A stretch of 64,000 nucleotides of DNA from Sphagnum compactum (Eukaryota > Bryophyta > Sphagnopsida > Sphagnales), in the NCBI GenBank assembly GCA_965153455.1, contig OZ234493.1:18838213-18902212 (forward strand), written 5' to 3'. Shown here one piece after another: positions 12,601 through 24,649 of the stretch. The number at the start of each line of letters is the position of its first letter. Position 1 is the stretch's first letter. A program made the translations under genes and the position numbers. The notes beneath the pieces are model-generated. The model saw only the letters and a program-made list of their open reading frames with translations. It ran no database searches and was not told the origin of the DNA.

Positions 12601-14659
12601 CGTGGCACATCATACTTTGTTATCCAAACCCTTTCAACTCTATCCATTATTCAAAACTATGTCTTAATTTGACATACAATTATATGGCAACTTCACCTAA
12701 GTTACATCACCTAAAACATTGTTAGCTTCCAAAGTTCATCTAAATGAAAGGGATAAACATTCTTAAAAACATAAGAACAAGATGGATTAACATGTTTCCA
12801 TCAAAATGAATCCTCGATGAATACCTATATCAGTTTAAATCTACAAATGAAAAAAAAAAAATCAACCATTTATGTAACTAAAACTTCAATTGTTAAGGAC
12901 TTGAAATTAAAATTTCGTTTAATTTAATTTCAGGTTTTGGTTTATATAAAAGACTTTTAAACTTGAATAATAGTTGGATTAGATATAGACAATTTTACAA
13001 AGGATAAGTTAAAGATTCCTTTAATTAAAAAGTTAAGATGATAATGACCTCTACCCACATTCATAAAACATTCATAATTAAATGGTGTGAAAATTGAAAT
13101 TTTGATAAATTCAATAACCTTGTCAATGGGGTGTAATGTACATGACATATATTAAAAAAATTGTCGCTTATGATATAAGAAGTTAAACCCTAGAAGAATG
13201 TTTTGATATGATTTGAAATTCTACTCATTTTTCAGAACAAAACATAAATATACAATTTTTTTTTAAATTATATATCTTCAACAATGATCAAAAGAGAACA
13301 TGTAATGTATCAGCATAATTCTAGACATGTTTAATAACTAGTTGCAAAAGAAATCATCCAAAAATTCCTTCCTCTGAAAAAATTAAAAGCATTACAAAAA
13401 GACCCACCATCCTTTAAATTAGTAATTCCATTGATTCATTTGATTGTGATTTGACTCAAAAGCACTTTCTAAAAAGACTTCTAATAAATGCTTTTGCTAC
13501 TTAAAGGACTTTTTTTTAAAACTTGAAATTTTCTGAAAATGACTTTTTTTTTACAAGTTTTTAATATTAAATATAATATAATATTTTGTTTTATTGGGTT
13601 GTAAAAAAATTAATGATTTATTTCAACTTACAAGTCATGAATATCAAGAATATTTTTAAAAATATGCAATTTAAGCACTCAACTAAAGGGACACCTTTCG
13701 CTCACTATAATGTGATTGCACCCAACATTAGGCCTCTAGATTGGGGCTCAATTAATGTAGCCAAACTATCAACCATCGCCTATTAGAGTTTTTGGGCTTT
13801 GCAGAACTTTACATTGTCATTGCTTTGAAAGTGTTGAGGATGAGGGAACATTCTCTTCCTTCAATGTTGTAAAATCCAAGCTTTGCAATTAAATAATGAA
13901 ACCTCGAGACTGAGGGGTTCAAACTTATCTGCAACACTTTTGCATACTTGACCTAGCAGTTCAAATGTATGCGCAAGTACTTTTGCAAGCTTGACACATT
14001 TACATTCTACGATGTATTTTAGGAGTAGAGCGAGGTGAACTCAATATGGATTGTATTCATCATGTAAATTCACGATCTTGCACCAATGCAGTTGTGTGTG
14101 TAAATCCAGTACTCTTTATTTGAGGAGAATCCAACATATGGATTAGAGTTCAATTCCCCTACTTGGTAGACAACTACAAAATTTTGTGACTTTCTGAGTT
14201 TGTCTTTGCAATTTATGAACATAGTTTTTTGCAATTCTTTGTAGGTTTGCTATTGGTTATAAATGCAAGACATTTTTCAATTTTAAGCCACAATTTCACC
14301 TTCCTGTTGAGTGACATGTATAGTCACATTTCCTGCTCACAAAACTTACATCATGTTTTCCATTTGATCTTACAGAATTCATTATACCATTATTCATATA
14401 AGTGAGACAAAACCATATATTAACCCAAATCTTACTGGGACTGAATGTCAAGTAGCATGCTTATTTAGTATTCCTACATGGCATGGTGCCACCTCCCTCA
14501 ACCAAGCATAACTGGAAACAGCTTGTTATGCTAAACCAAAATTCCATGTGAAGAACTTTGCTGAGGACTTGATATTATGTCTAATGTTATGTCATATAAG
14601 AACAAAAACAATTTTTGAGATTTTACCATGGTACCAGTGTACCAGTGGGTAAATCCATT
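9616..14659. other. Intergenic, no gene recognised
   Basis: About 5 kb of AT-rich DNA. Open frames at 10254, 10852, 11001, 12371, 12957 and 13586 are short, low in complexity and match no family I know. An A-run occurs near 11800. Confidence 0.4.
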
Positions 14660-14835
14660 ACCTTGATATGCCCATGGTCAAAAACACTATGAAACCAAGT
14701 CCGCACACCCTTACCCATCGTGGGCTTCCCAACAGTACCACGAGCGTGGCAAGAGGCAGCATGGTTTGGGAGATCTCAACATGACAAACAAAACAAACTA
14801 CCAACTTCATAGATAGATTTGGTGGTAGAGACCTA
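14660..14835 (-). repeat. Dispersed repeat, copy 1 (possible transposon coding relic)
   Basis: About 170 bp match 29660-29835 in the same orientation with many transitions. On the minus strand the two copies share a readable frame: SCHARGTVGKPTMGKGV here, SCHALGVIGKFSMNKGV there, both followed by W-F-H. Conservation of one frame suggests a former protein, but I do not recognise it. Confidence 0.6.
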
Positions 14836-15133
14836 TCCAGTATGGATCCACTGTTTACTGCACATACCATGTGGAAACAAAACACATACAATTTTGCAAG
14901 TGTAGTTGCACCATGAATAGATGGAGGAAGTGGTCCTCACTTTATGCACCTTACATGTGCATAAGGTGCTGGCACACAATGTGTGCCAAATACTCCTTAA
15001 AAGTCCGTGTCAGGCCGCCTCATGCTCTTGCATGGTAACACTTTGATAGCATGGTCTTATGTAAGACTACAGATGGCTCTAGTTTTCTGTGTAAAGCACT
15101 GACACTTAAATGCAACACTAATAATGGCAGGCT

Positions 15134-16958
15134 TTAAGCGGCCGTAACACTCACAGGAAGGTGTTTGGCATACCAATGCAGCATATCCTTGTGAGCTTCT
15201 TCAGCATCTGCTACCGCCACAGGATCATTTTCATCATAGCGACATGTCCAGCCATGCCTCACATTAGGAAACACCTTCACAAAGCTATCTATCTGCACTC
15301 AACCATACAGGAGTTGGCAAGAATTTCAGTTTGTTGCACACTGCAAAACAAACATATTAGGTCATGACAGCTTCTGAGCTTGTTGACATGAGGCCTACAA
15401 CAAATATATCCAAATGTGCAAGTATCATCATTGTCAAAGGCATGATGTTGCTGGTCATCATCCTGGACATGGAGACATGAAATTGTTGCATGGAAATAAC
15501 TGCTTGTGTGAGCCTAAGAGTGAGTCTCAAGAATTGAGGTCAAAAGATTCAGATGCATACATCATTACGTGCAGCCAGGATTGGTTCAGCAATCTCAGCA
15601 TTGTCTGTGGGAGATGCCAACACTGAAATCGCTGGTTTTATCTCTGCCAAAGATTGCCACCATGTATGACAGGTTAGATAAGCAGTCAAACTGATATCTG
15701 AAATGATGGCAAACAATAACTGGATCAGGAGGAGTGAGGCTGAAGCCATTCCAACTGGTTACCTTCGTAATCAGAAGGCTCAACCTTTGAAGGGTGCAAT
15801 TGCACAATGGCCTTGAAGGTGTGGTCCTTGCCTACAAGTGCTCCGACTTTGGCTGCAGATCAGAAATGTGAGGACAAGATGAGCAGTCGGCAGATTTGAT
15901 ACTCTTTGGAACTTGGAACTGATCAGATAGCCTGTGATTTCACATTCAGAATTCATAATTGCAGGAGAGCTCAATGAAAATCAAAGAAAACACTGAGGAT
16001 ATAGAACTGAAATCAATTGCTCAAATGGGTCAATGAAAGTGCTATTTGAAAACAGATGCAGCCTCCCAAGGAAATTCAAGATCAGGCATCAGCATTTTCA
16101 AACCAGTTTCCAAAATCAACTTACCTCCCCAACAAAATCCTGCAAAACCAAGGGATGATTTGCCTTTGGATTGGAGCTCCTCCGCAACCTTCTTTACATC
16201 TGGTACTGCTTCACTCTACATCTCGTGCAAAAACCTCCATTATGAAGAAGAAAATTGCATCCTAAGCTCGTGATGGCGGGATCGTAACTACCCTCCATCG
16301 ACTTCAAGATCATCATGAGAAATAGAGTATGACTTTGAAATCTAAGGTGCAGTCAGGATCGTAACTACCCTCCATCTATCGACTTCAAGATCATCATGCG
16401 AAATAGAGTATGACTTGAAATCTAAGGTGCAGTTTGTACGTACAGGCGGATGCTTTGCTAGCCACGCTTGGCCTCCAGCCGTTGGGTTTGGACCCGCCAG
16501 TAAAACGAATGGATCTCCGCGGAGAAAGTCAGGGACGACAACAAAGTAGCCTGCTGCAGCCACTTTGTCCGCCAACTTCCTGGCAAGTGACATTTATGCT
16601 TGCTTTAGTGACATTTGCAAGTCAATCTCTCTCATACATCTAGTAAGCGAACTCCGAAGAACGCACAGAGGAGGCCGCTCGTCAAGAGAAAAACAGGAGA
16701 AAAGAGCCAACCTAATAGTGTGCATTATCGAAGAGACGATGTGGAGAAGGCATGAAGACATACCTCAGTAGAGGAGCCTCGTATCCTGAGTGCATCCCAA
16801 AAAAGCCAAAATTGCACACACAGCAAACGACATGCTTCTGAGTGCATTTTGTCTTCCTCAGATCAGATCCGACCGAGCACGGAGAGGAGAAAATTTTCAA
16901 TCTCAAATCCTAGACTAGACCAAATCAACAACATTGCACACCAATAAAAAGCATAGAT

Positions 16959-16995
<37 letters not shown>

Positions 16996-17197
16996 TTCTC
17001 TCGATAGAGAAAACAAACACAAGCCATGATTCCGGATTCGACTTACCAAAAACATCAGTAACGAACAGCACAGCCGCGGAGGAAGACGGCGATCCCGTAA
17101 CATAAGAAGGCAGACCTGCAAACACTTCTTCCTTCCCGCTGGCGTTATCCACAGCCGGAGGCGCAGGCTTACAACAATCTGCTGATAGGCCAGACAT
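15134..17197 (-). CDS. Dienelactone hydrolase family protein (alpha/beta-hydrolase), seven exons
   Basis: Exons: 17197-17047, 16785-16764, 16579-16444, 16215-16125, 15852-15763, 15643-15561, 15292-15134. All introns are GT-AG, phases agree at every junction, and the spliced frame is 243 codons plus TAA, the usual length for plant DLH proteins. The start is the ATG at 17197. Visible features: DCCKPAPP at the N-terminus; LFVTDVFGYEAP; RKLADKVAAAGYFVVVPDF; the nucleophile elbow GFCWGA with Cys131; AIVQLHPS; Asp177 in SPTDN; His204 in VRHGWT. The Cys-Asp-His triad spacing (46 and 27 residues) fits bacterial dienelactone hydrolase (48 and 31). No signal peptide or membrane segment is seen, so it is probably cytosolic. 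Known members open lactone or ester bonds; the plant substrate is not established. Paralogous sequences lie at 413-1402 and 6020-7330 on the same strand. Confidence 0.92.
16279..16432. repeat. 77-bp tandem duplication in intron 3 of the hydrolase gene
   Basis: Two copies beginning GGATCGTAACTACCCTCCAT, the second with a 4-bp CTAT insertion. They are nearly identical, so the duplication is recent. It is absent from the decayed copy at 6-7.3 kb. Confidence 0.9.
16959..17002. repeat. (TC)n microsatellite
   Basis: About 20 TC dinucleotides with two TTT interruptions, in intron 1 of the hydrolase gene. Confidence 0.95.
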
Positions 17198-17370
17198 GGT
17201 TCTTCTCCGCTTCTAGTTTTCTACAAAAATCACAACAGACAAAAAAGAAGAGCTGAAAAGCCTGAAGATAAACTTTGTCTCCGGAAGCAAAGTTTGTGAT
17301 GACAGATGAAGCAAATAAGGAAGCGCTCTTGCTCAGGGGTCTACCACAGGATCTGTCGTTTCTCGCACGG

Positions 17371-17380
17371 ATTTTATAGA
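17371..17380 (-). promoter_or_regulatory. Candidate TATA box of the intact hydrolase gene
   Basis: TCTATAAAAT on the minus strand, about 175 nt upstream of the ATG at 17197. The flanking DNA is richer in G+C than the surrounding intergenic DNA. The spacing is similar to that of the TATA-like motif of the left-edge paralogue. The assignment rests on motif and position only. Confidence 0.45.
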
Positions 17381-17735
17381 ACCCCAGGCTACAAAAACAA
17401 CAAGATCTAGGTACTCGGGAGCCACAACCACAAAGTCCTTGACGGGAAGCGAAAAAAAATTCCAATTTTTTTTTAAAATTTGTTAAAACCACAAAGTTTT
17501 CGTGGTGTTTTTATCATTTTCTGACAAACAAGTTTGCCAAGTGTTCCGCCACCAAAAGCAAAGATCAACAAACACCGGGACGGCAACTGTACAGCTTTCG
17601 CGCCTCTTCGCGAAAGCGCGAGGGAAGCTTGCGGAGAGGCTTCCACGAGTCTTTCGCTTTAGGCTTCCTGGAGGCTTCCTTTTAGGGTTATGGATGAATA
17701 GTATGCGGCCCAGTGGATTGTTTTCGTCAATTTTG

Positions 17736-18406
17736 TGATGTAGCCAAAAGTGGCGATGATCTGCAGGGAGATTTAGCCAACTTTGGCTACTACAAGCTAA
17801 ACATGAAAGTAAAATTTGTTAAGCATACTTCTTCTTCATTTTTTTGGCTACCCCTACTTGAACCATGTGCTGAAATTTGGCGATTTTTCGTCAAAATCTG
17901 GCTGTTGAAAAAATCTCTAAAAAGCGCTTGATTTCAGGACTTTTATCTTTTAATATAGCTTTCTGGCTACATATAGCCAGTTTTTCCTTAAATTTTGGCC
18001 AAAATCTGGCTGTTGAATAGTTCTCTAAAAAGCACTTGACTTTAGCACTTTTATCTTTTAATATAGCTTTCTGGCTACATATAGCCAGAAAAAAAAAAAG
18101 GGGAGCTGCACCACCATATGCCCACTCCTTTTTAGTCCATTATTCAAGAGGCTTACTCATCCAAGAAATTTCAGCCCTTTTTTCTGGCTGCATATTATGG
18201 CCAGAAAGCTGCTATATTCAAAATTAAATCAAGTGCATTTTTAGATTTTCAATAGCCAAGATTTGACTTAAATTGAATAAAATCACCAGATTTCTGTATA
18301 TGCTTCATGTACGTAGGGTAGCCAGAAAAAAGTTTACTTTCATATTTAGCTTTTAGCCAAATTTGGCTCAATCTTCCTATGGATCATTGCCAATTTGGCT
18401 ACATCA
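17736..18406. mobile_element. Non-autonomous inverted-repeat element, TGATGTAGCC ends
   Basis: The ends are exact 10-bp inverted repeats (TGATGTAGCC / GGCTACATCA). Similarity between the arms extends about 50 bp inward (AGCCAAATTTGGCT-like words, GCCAATTTGGC). The 671-bp interior is non-coding and contains a short direct duplication around CTTTTAATATAGCTTTCTGG (two copies, 17945-18090). The flanks TCAATTTTG and GTAAATTGT give no clean target duplication, so the superfamily is open; a Mutator- or hAT-like MITE is possible. Partial relatives occur at 19310-19500, 29930-29990, 42580-42830 and 43680-43930. Confidence 0.7.
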
Positions 18407-18439
18407 GTAAATTGTCATGGTATTCAATAATTCATCAAT

Positions 18440-19060
18440 TAGTTATGTCAATGTCATATTTAATTCCAATGACAAGAATTTCAAGGAACTAGTATATCGG
18501 TGGTTTTCTATTTCTTATTGATTTTTCATAATCCTTCATATCATCATCCTGGAACAATTCCAGTGACATTTTCAAGTATAATTATCTCATTTTCAAGCAT
18601 AACTAGCTTATTTTCAAGCCCAACTATCTCACTTTATTTTTAATAACTATATTTTATCCTTAGAACTATTTCACTACTTTCCTAATAAATATCTCTTATT
18701 TTTATAACTATTTCATTCCTCTCCTTACCCACCAACATGGATATGAAAAGGCAAATTAACATGTGCATTTTCATGTTCATGATATTCATATTAAGTAAAA
18801 TGATATTTTATATTAACATAAATAATATGAATTATTGATAATCATATGGGAACATACTAAGAACTTGGAAAATAGTCACTGGTAGTGCATTGCAATGCAG
18901 AGCCCAAGTTTGGACATGAAATGTAAATAATAAATTTCATGAACATGAAAACACACATGTTACTTTGTTTTTTCATATCCATGTTGGTGGGTAAGGAAAA
19001 GGAGTGAGGTAGTTATAAAGATAAAGATAGTTATTAGGAAAGAAGGGAAATAAATTTTTT
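18440..19060. repeat. Dispersed fold-back repeat, copy 1
   Basis: The left arm (18650-18790, with CCCACCAACATGGATATGAA) is complementary to the right arm (18930-19050, with TTCATATCCATGTTGGTGGG). The whole block resembles 61250-61680. No coding capacity. It is probably a MITE-like or fold-back transposon, but I found no diagnostic ends. Confidence 0.7.
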
Positions 19061-19236
19061 TTTAATAAAAAAAGGTAATTATTCAAAAAAATAAAGAGAT
19101 ATTTCCAATTTTTGAAATTTTACAAAAAGGAGGCTACAGAAGATTATTAAAAAAAACCACCCATTGACCAGTCCCTCAAAAATTCTCATCTCCAGAATTT
19201 GAGTTGAAAGGGGGAACCAACTTAATTCTCCTTTGA

Positions 19237-19254
19237 GGGGGGGGGGGGGGGGGG
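19237..19254 (+). repeat. Poly(G) run of 18
   Basis: Eighteen consecutive G followed by TGGG. The length is prone to assembly and polymerase error. Confidence 0.9.
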
Positions 19255-19309
19255 TGGGTAAATTTAACCAATTGGCTTCTTTTTTTTCAAAATGCATAAA
19301 AATGTGATT

Positions 19310-19500
19310 TTTTCGTTTTCTAGTCACCAAATTCTGACAATTGTTTTTGAAAAACCACCAGATTTTCTCTATTGGGTTTTTGCATGGTAGCCAAAAATGT
19401 GAAGCATGCTTAAACTGTTTTGCTTTCAAATCATATTTATAGCCAAATTTGGTCAAACTGTCTTATCAATCGTCACTTCAACTACATCACTATTTTTCAT
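19310..19500. repeat. Half copy of the TGATGTAGCC-family element
   Basis: Shares GGTAGCCAAAAATG, TATAGCCAAATTTGG and a terminal CTACATCA-type end with the right half of the element at 17736-18406. No matching left end was found. Confidence 0.55.
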
Positions 19501-19563
19501 GCTTTTCTTTTCATTACCCAGAGTTTGAATTTGAGTTGGACTAGGTAACCTTCAGGAGGACAC

Positions 19564-19835
19564 AGGTTACCACGAATAGTCAAGGTGCACTATCATTAAC
19601 CAGCACCCTCAAGCCAGTTACCAAACATAGTCCATTGTATGGGAACACCGAGCATATTGGTTACTGTGAATAGTCAAGGTGCATCACAAATAACCAGTGC
19701 CCTCAAGCCAGTTACATGACATACTCTATTGTATGAGAACACCAGCTGTATTAGTTATCGGACCCTTGATCTGGTTACCGGACATAGTCTATTGCATGGG
19801 AACACTGGGCATACTGGTTATTGGAAGCGCGGAGG
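19564..19835 (+). repeat. 95-bp tandem repeat, about 2.8 copies
   Basis: Units starting at about 19564, 19659 and 19753 share GGTTAC, GAATAGTCAAGGTGCA, CAAGCCAGTTAC and CATAGTC-ATTG-ATGGGAACAC. A stray partial unit lies near 19995-20045. No coding. Confidence 0.85.
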
Positions 19836-20759
19836 ATAGGTTATGATGATGTTGAGCCAACCAGCAAGGAGCATTCTAGAAGGCCACATAACACACTATG
19901 TATAACTCTAGAGCTAATCTCCAATGTGCTACCACATAAGCAAGACATTCCTAACAATAAAACTATGGACTAAGTAACCAGCAAGAGCACATATGTTATT
20001 GTGAATAGTCAAGGTGCATGAACCAAGAGTGCTTGAGCTAGTTACCGACCGACGCAAAGCACTGCCTTGATTTTTCTTTTTGTATTTTCAGCTCCCTTAC
20101 CTGCCTGAAGAAACCTGTTTTCAGCAAGCGGGACCAGTACCTGGCTGGTACTGGGATTTTCTGAACAGCGGAAGGTACCTGCCAGCCTGTCACTATTTCT
20201 AAAAAGTAAAAAAATCTCAGCTCTGCTGTACGTAGGAAAAGGACCTGAGTACAGGGATTTCTCCTGTACATAATCATCCCTCATGAGAATTGAGATGTCC
20301 TCTTCTCATCCACACAGCAATGAATCATGAATCTAACCCATAAATCAAATGTGTCAAGTGCATGAATGTGTGCATCTCACTTAATGAAGCACAAAACTTT
20401 GAAATCATACTTCAACCATATATAAATATATTTTGTATTTGTTACATAAGTGTAACTACATCCAAGAAAGTCATCCATGAACGCATGGTAATAGAATGAA
20501 ATTTGGCTTGGGGTACACACGAAAACATTATTTTGGCTCAGAGTCACGGACACAGGCTCACATACGATGTCAATGCCTTATGTGGGACCCTAATCACCAT
20601 GTCCCGACCCCTACGGAGCTTCGAGTCATTTTGTCACAACCCCATGCCACCATGTCTAGAACCTTAGGTTATGATGTCCCAAACACATCTATTCTAAGGT
20701 CTTCTAGCACAGGCCTTGTGCCACCATGTCTTGGCACAATGGGGGCATGCTGGAACCTA

Positions 20760-21230
20760 GATTATTTGGAATCGGAACCGGAATTTTGCAAATATCTCAG
20801 TTCGATTTAATGCCAACACCTAACACCTAACTGACAACCCACCGATGAAATATTTTTTTTATGGAACCTACAATATTCCGGTTCCAATTCCCCCACTCCC
20901 AAACCCAAGAACTGGTGTGAGGTTCATGGGTCAGTTCTGTTACCAACCATGTGTGGTCATCCTAGTTAATGGGTTAGATCAAAAGTTTGGTTAGGTTTCG
21001 GTTCCAGTTTCGATTATCCAAAACTTTCATGTAACCCACTAACCAGAACCACCAAACATGGTGGGTAAGGGGAACCGGAACCAAGTTTTTGCAAATATCT
21101 TGGTTCGATTCAATGCCAACACCGAATACCTAACTGACCACCCAAGTTCAGTTGAATTTTTTTTGAATGGAACCTATAAATATTCCAGTGCCAATTCTTG
21201 CACTCTTGAACCCAAGAACTTTCTAAGTTG
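20760..21230 (+). repeat. Direct repeat pair of about 150 bp
   Basis: GGAACCGGAATTTTGCAAATATC...AACCCAAGAACTGG at about 20774-20912 is repeated as GGAACCAAGTTTTTGCAAATATC...AACCCAAGAACTTT at about 21079-21222. The copies are separated by related GGTTCC-rich sequence. It may be the remains of an LTR-like or SINE-like element. Confidence 0.65.
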
Positions 21231-21590
21231 ATTGTGGGGAGTTTGGTAATTTCCTTGTTGTGTGGTGGTGTTTGTGCCGAAATGAATAGGATGTTGAATT
21301 GTTAAGAGAAGGAGTCGTCTAAGTTCTATCAAATTGTGCATTATGTGTTGAGTGATAATGTTGTTTCTGTGTTGGTCAATGGGTTTATGACAAAAAAGAT
21401 ACACTGGTCATGACCTGTTGAAGCTCAAGAAAGCGAGGTCGGAGAGCTTTAATTCTTAGAAACCCATAGAATTAGGGTTAGTAAGAATGAAGTTGTTCTT
21501 GGAATCAAAACCTTGATAATCATTTAATACCATATGTGTGTTTTGCTATAGAAACTTTGGTGTTTTACAATTCATCTTTATATTGTTGAA

Positions 21591-21809
21591 ATGTGTGTCA
21601 AAGTAATACAGTCTTATTTTTTTGTTATAGGGGCTTATGTAATAAATCCTATGAGGTTGCATTATTCCATGCAATGGATTGGGCCTTTTAGGAAAAGAAG
21701 GTTATGTGTTGTGTGTAACATGAGGACAAATTGGTATTGTCCAACATGTGAGGATGTTATAGTATATTTAGGTGTTTGTTTTCTGAAATTACATAGCACA
21801 TTTACATAA
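21591..21809 (+). pseudogene. piggyBac-like transposase C-terminal zinc-ribbon relic
   Basis: The 72-codon frame contains HYSMQWIGPFRKRRLCVVC, then CNMRTNWYCPTC and YLGVCFLKLH. The pattern C-x2-C, (W/Y)YC-x2-C, CF-x3-H after a basic FRKRR block is the cysteine-rich C-terminal domain of piggyBac-type (DDE_Tnp_1_7) transposases. I could not trace the upstream catalytic domain, so this is a fragment of a dead element. The recognition rests on one short domain. Confidence 0.55.
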
Positions 21810-22024
21810 ATTGTATGTTGGTTTGATATTTACATAGATTGTATGTTGAAAGGGGAAAATGCCAGTATTGGTTGGTCTCTTAGGTTCAACTTGTGAGGTT
21901 GGTGGTATTTGGCTTTATAGTTTTTATTCTTATAGGTCATATTCTATGAAAATTACTTCAATCCTCCAAAATATATATGATATGAATGTGTTCAACTAAG
22001 GATTTTAACACATTTTTGTAGTTT

Positions 22025-22710
22025 TTAACTATGATGAATTTTCAAAATTATATAATTTTTTTTTTCAATTATCTAAATTTCATGGGTCTAGGTAAGCACA
22101 TGTGGCTAAAATTTCATCAAACTATAATAAAAACTTAAAAAGTTATGGGCAATTGTCCAACTATGGGTTTCCCAACATTTTGTTTTGTGGTCAATTTTCA
22201 AAGTTGTATAATTTTTTCTTCTTCTTTTTCATTTCTCTAAATTAAATGGGTTTACATATGTAAGGAGACACATGAGGGTAAATTTTCCTCAAACTGTAAT
22301 AAAATCAAATAAAACTATGGGCAAGTGTTCATCTAGGGGTTTTATAACTTTTGTGGCATTTTGTGATCAATTTTTAGAGTTTTATAGCTTTTTTAATTTG
22401 TTATTTAGTTTTTAAAATTTCATGAATCAACATATGCAAGTAGATAGATGTGCCTAAATTTTCACCAAATTATAATAAAATCAAAAAGCATTATAATCAA
22501 TTGTCTAACTAAGGTTTCTTAACATTTCATGGCATTTTGTGATTAATTTTCTAAGTTGTATAACTTTTTCCCTTTTTTCAAAACTTTAAATTGCATGGAT
22601 CAACATATGTAGGTAGGCATGTGTGATTAAATTATAATGACAATGATTTCATTGGAGCTAGTTTAGGTGGGATGGGCTATAGTCAATTTTCAAAGTTGTA
22701 CAACTTTTGA
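22025..22710 (+). repeat. Degenerate tandem repeat, about 160-180 bp unit, four to five copies
   Basis: AATTTTCAAAGTTGTATAA-like starts recur near 22031, 22192, 22370, 22548 and 22685. Each is followed by a T-rich run, a CATATGTA word and ACTATGGGCAA/CAATTGTC words. It is satellite-like and non-coding. Confidence 0.75.
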
Positions 22711-24649
22711 CAATTGGGATTTCTTTGTCAAAGGGCCCACTCAACTCAATGATATTGTGTGAATGCCCATTGGATGTGCATCTTTGACCATTTTTTCTTC
22801 CTCATCCAAAACCCTTTTTGTTTTGTTTTTTTCACCCACTTCATATGGATGCCTTGTATCTACCATAGGAAATTTGCAACCATTGAAAAATGGTAAGTAG
22901 ATCAAAATCTATAAAAAGTTGGAATTTTCAAGGTTGCCCAAAACCAAAAAGATTCCGCTTTCAACTTGTAGAAGGGATTTCCATATCTCAACCAAATCTT
23001 CTTTTTTCATACCAAAACATCTAACTTGAAATTGTCTACAACTCTACTGAATTGGATTTTCCAAAATCCAATGTTTTACATGGATTTTTTCTAGAGGTTT
23101 CTAAGGGCTAGTTCCTCTTTCAAAGTGAGATTGTTGTGGTTAAAGGACATTTAAGGGATAACAACATGGTTGTATGCCATATAATATCATCTGGAATGGA
23201 GCACCACCCTCCTTCTTGGTGGTCATAAAGCCTTATCCTTATTTTTTTAATGTTGTGGCAAGGGATGTTTAAAAGTGTAATAGTTCCTTTTTCATTTAAA
23301 CAAAGTTTTAACATGTTGATATTATTATTTTTTTGGAAAAAGGCAATGAAACTTTAGTCAGATGGGGCCCTAATTTGGAAAGGGATAATCGAAATTGAGG
23401 CCATGCAAGGCAACATGTCACACATGCTCTTTACTTTGGTAACACCCTCCCGTAGGGCCTTACCTATCACTTAAATGGCCTACAATCAAACCTTATACAT
23501 AATTTAAGTATTATTGCAATTATGTAATATATGTATAATTTTGGGGGGAACTACACAAAACCATTTACCCAAACCATAATTAATTAATGAATGGGACTAA
23601 GAAAATCATGATATTTTTCTATTTCAATGGCAAAGATGGTTACAAATGTTTAGCCACTTTAATACTAGCATTTGCCCATTTGGGTTCCTCAACTTCATAC
23701 GTGTCACAAAAACTATTCAAAACTTTTAAAGCTTAAACCCTACTAAACACCTTGAAATCCAAACTAAGTAGTACATTATTTTGGCCCTTAGGTCATGTGA
23801 ATGAGTTACCTTGAAAATTGTTCTCATATCTTATCAACATCAAAATGTAACTAATATTTTGTATGTCAATTTCAAGTCAATTCAATAGTAGCTTTGTGCA
23901 ACCAATTTTTTGCTCCCTTGTTTTCTTAATCATAGTAACCAAACCCACGAAATAAAACCACATTGTTTTCAAAAATATGTTTGTATTAATTTAGGGCCAA
24001 TAGGAAGTACCATTTGATTTATCCAATTCAATGATGGTGTGACCATGTACCCACCCACAATTATTCTTCTTCTTTTATTTCCAACAAATTCCCATCATTT
24101 CCACTTTTTGAGCTTTTTGTAAAAACAATTGGGACCTTGGTTTCTAGCAGAATTTCTGGAATAGTTGTCCAGCTAGGGTTCTTGCAATCTTGTTTGGCTT
24201 TTTTAGTGAGGAGATACTACGACAACATTGATTTAGTTTTGTACCCAACTAAGAAACACTGAGGCTTCAGCACTAAATGCGTCAAACTTAAGAATCTATA
24301 AACAAGCTTACAAAACATAAAACGATAATGCAAGATTAGTATCCATCCATAAGAACCTTAAACCCTAATCAATTGATCTTATATTATGTCAATGCTTGAA
24401 AAAAACCCTAGCCAAACATTACTTTGAGGATTTTAATCACTGATTCCAACCAATTGTGGCAAGCAAGGAAAACAAGATAAGAACAAGTATGTGGAAGCTA
24501 GAAACTATGACCCCCTTGGGTAACATTAATTTAAACAAGATATTTGAAATAATTCCATGTATGTTCATGAAGCAAAGATGTGGACAGGCATTTCAACCAT
24601 TCAAAGGGTGTTTTGCTTTAACAAATATTAAGCGCTACAAACTTAATAA
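22711..24649. other. Intergenic, no gene recognised
   Basis: AT-rich DNA. The only notable open frame (24456-24686 plus) runs into the left end of the CACTA element that follows and resembles no known protein. Confidence 0.4.

Noticed and set aside
16342-16443. Tail of the minus-strand frame after KHPP
   Set aside because: A GTACGTAC donor ends the exon at 16444, and splicing to 16215 restores GFCWG. The read-through is intron, including the 77-bp duplication.
20496-20810. 104-codon plus-strand frame as a gene
   Set aside because: It overlaps the direct-repeat pair, has no recognisable motif and lies in GGTTCC-rich repeat sequence.
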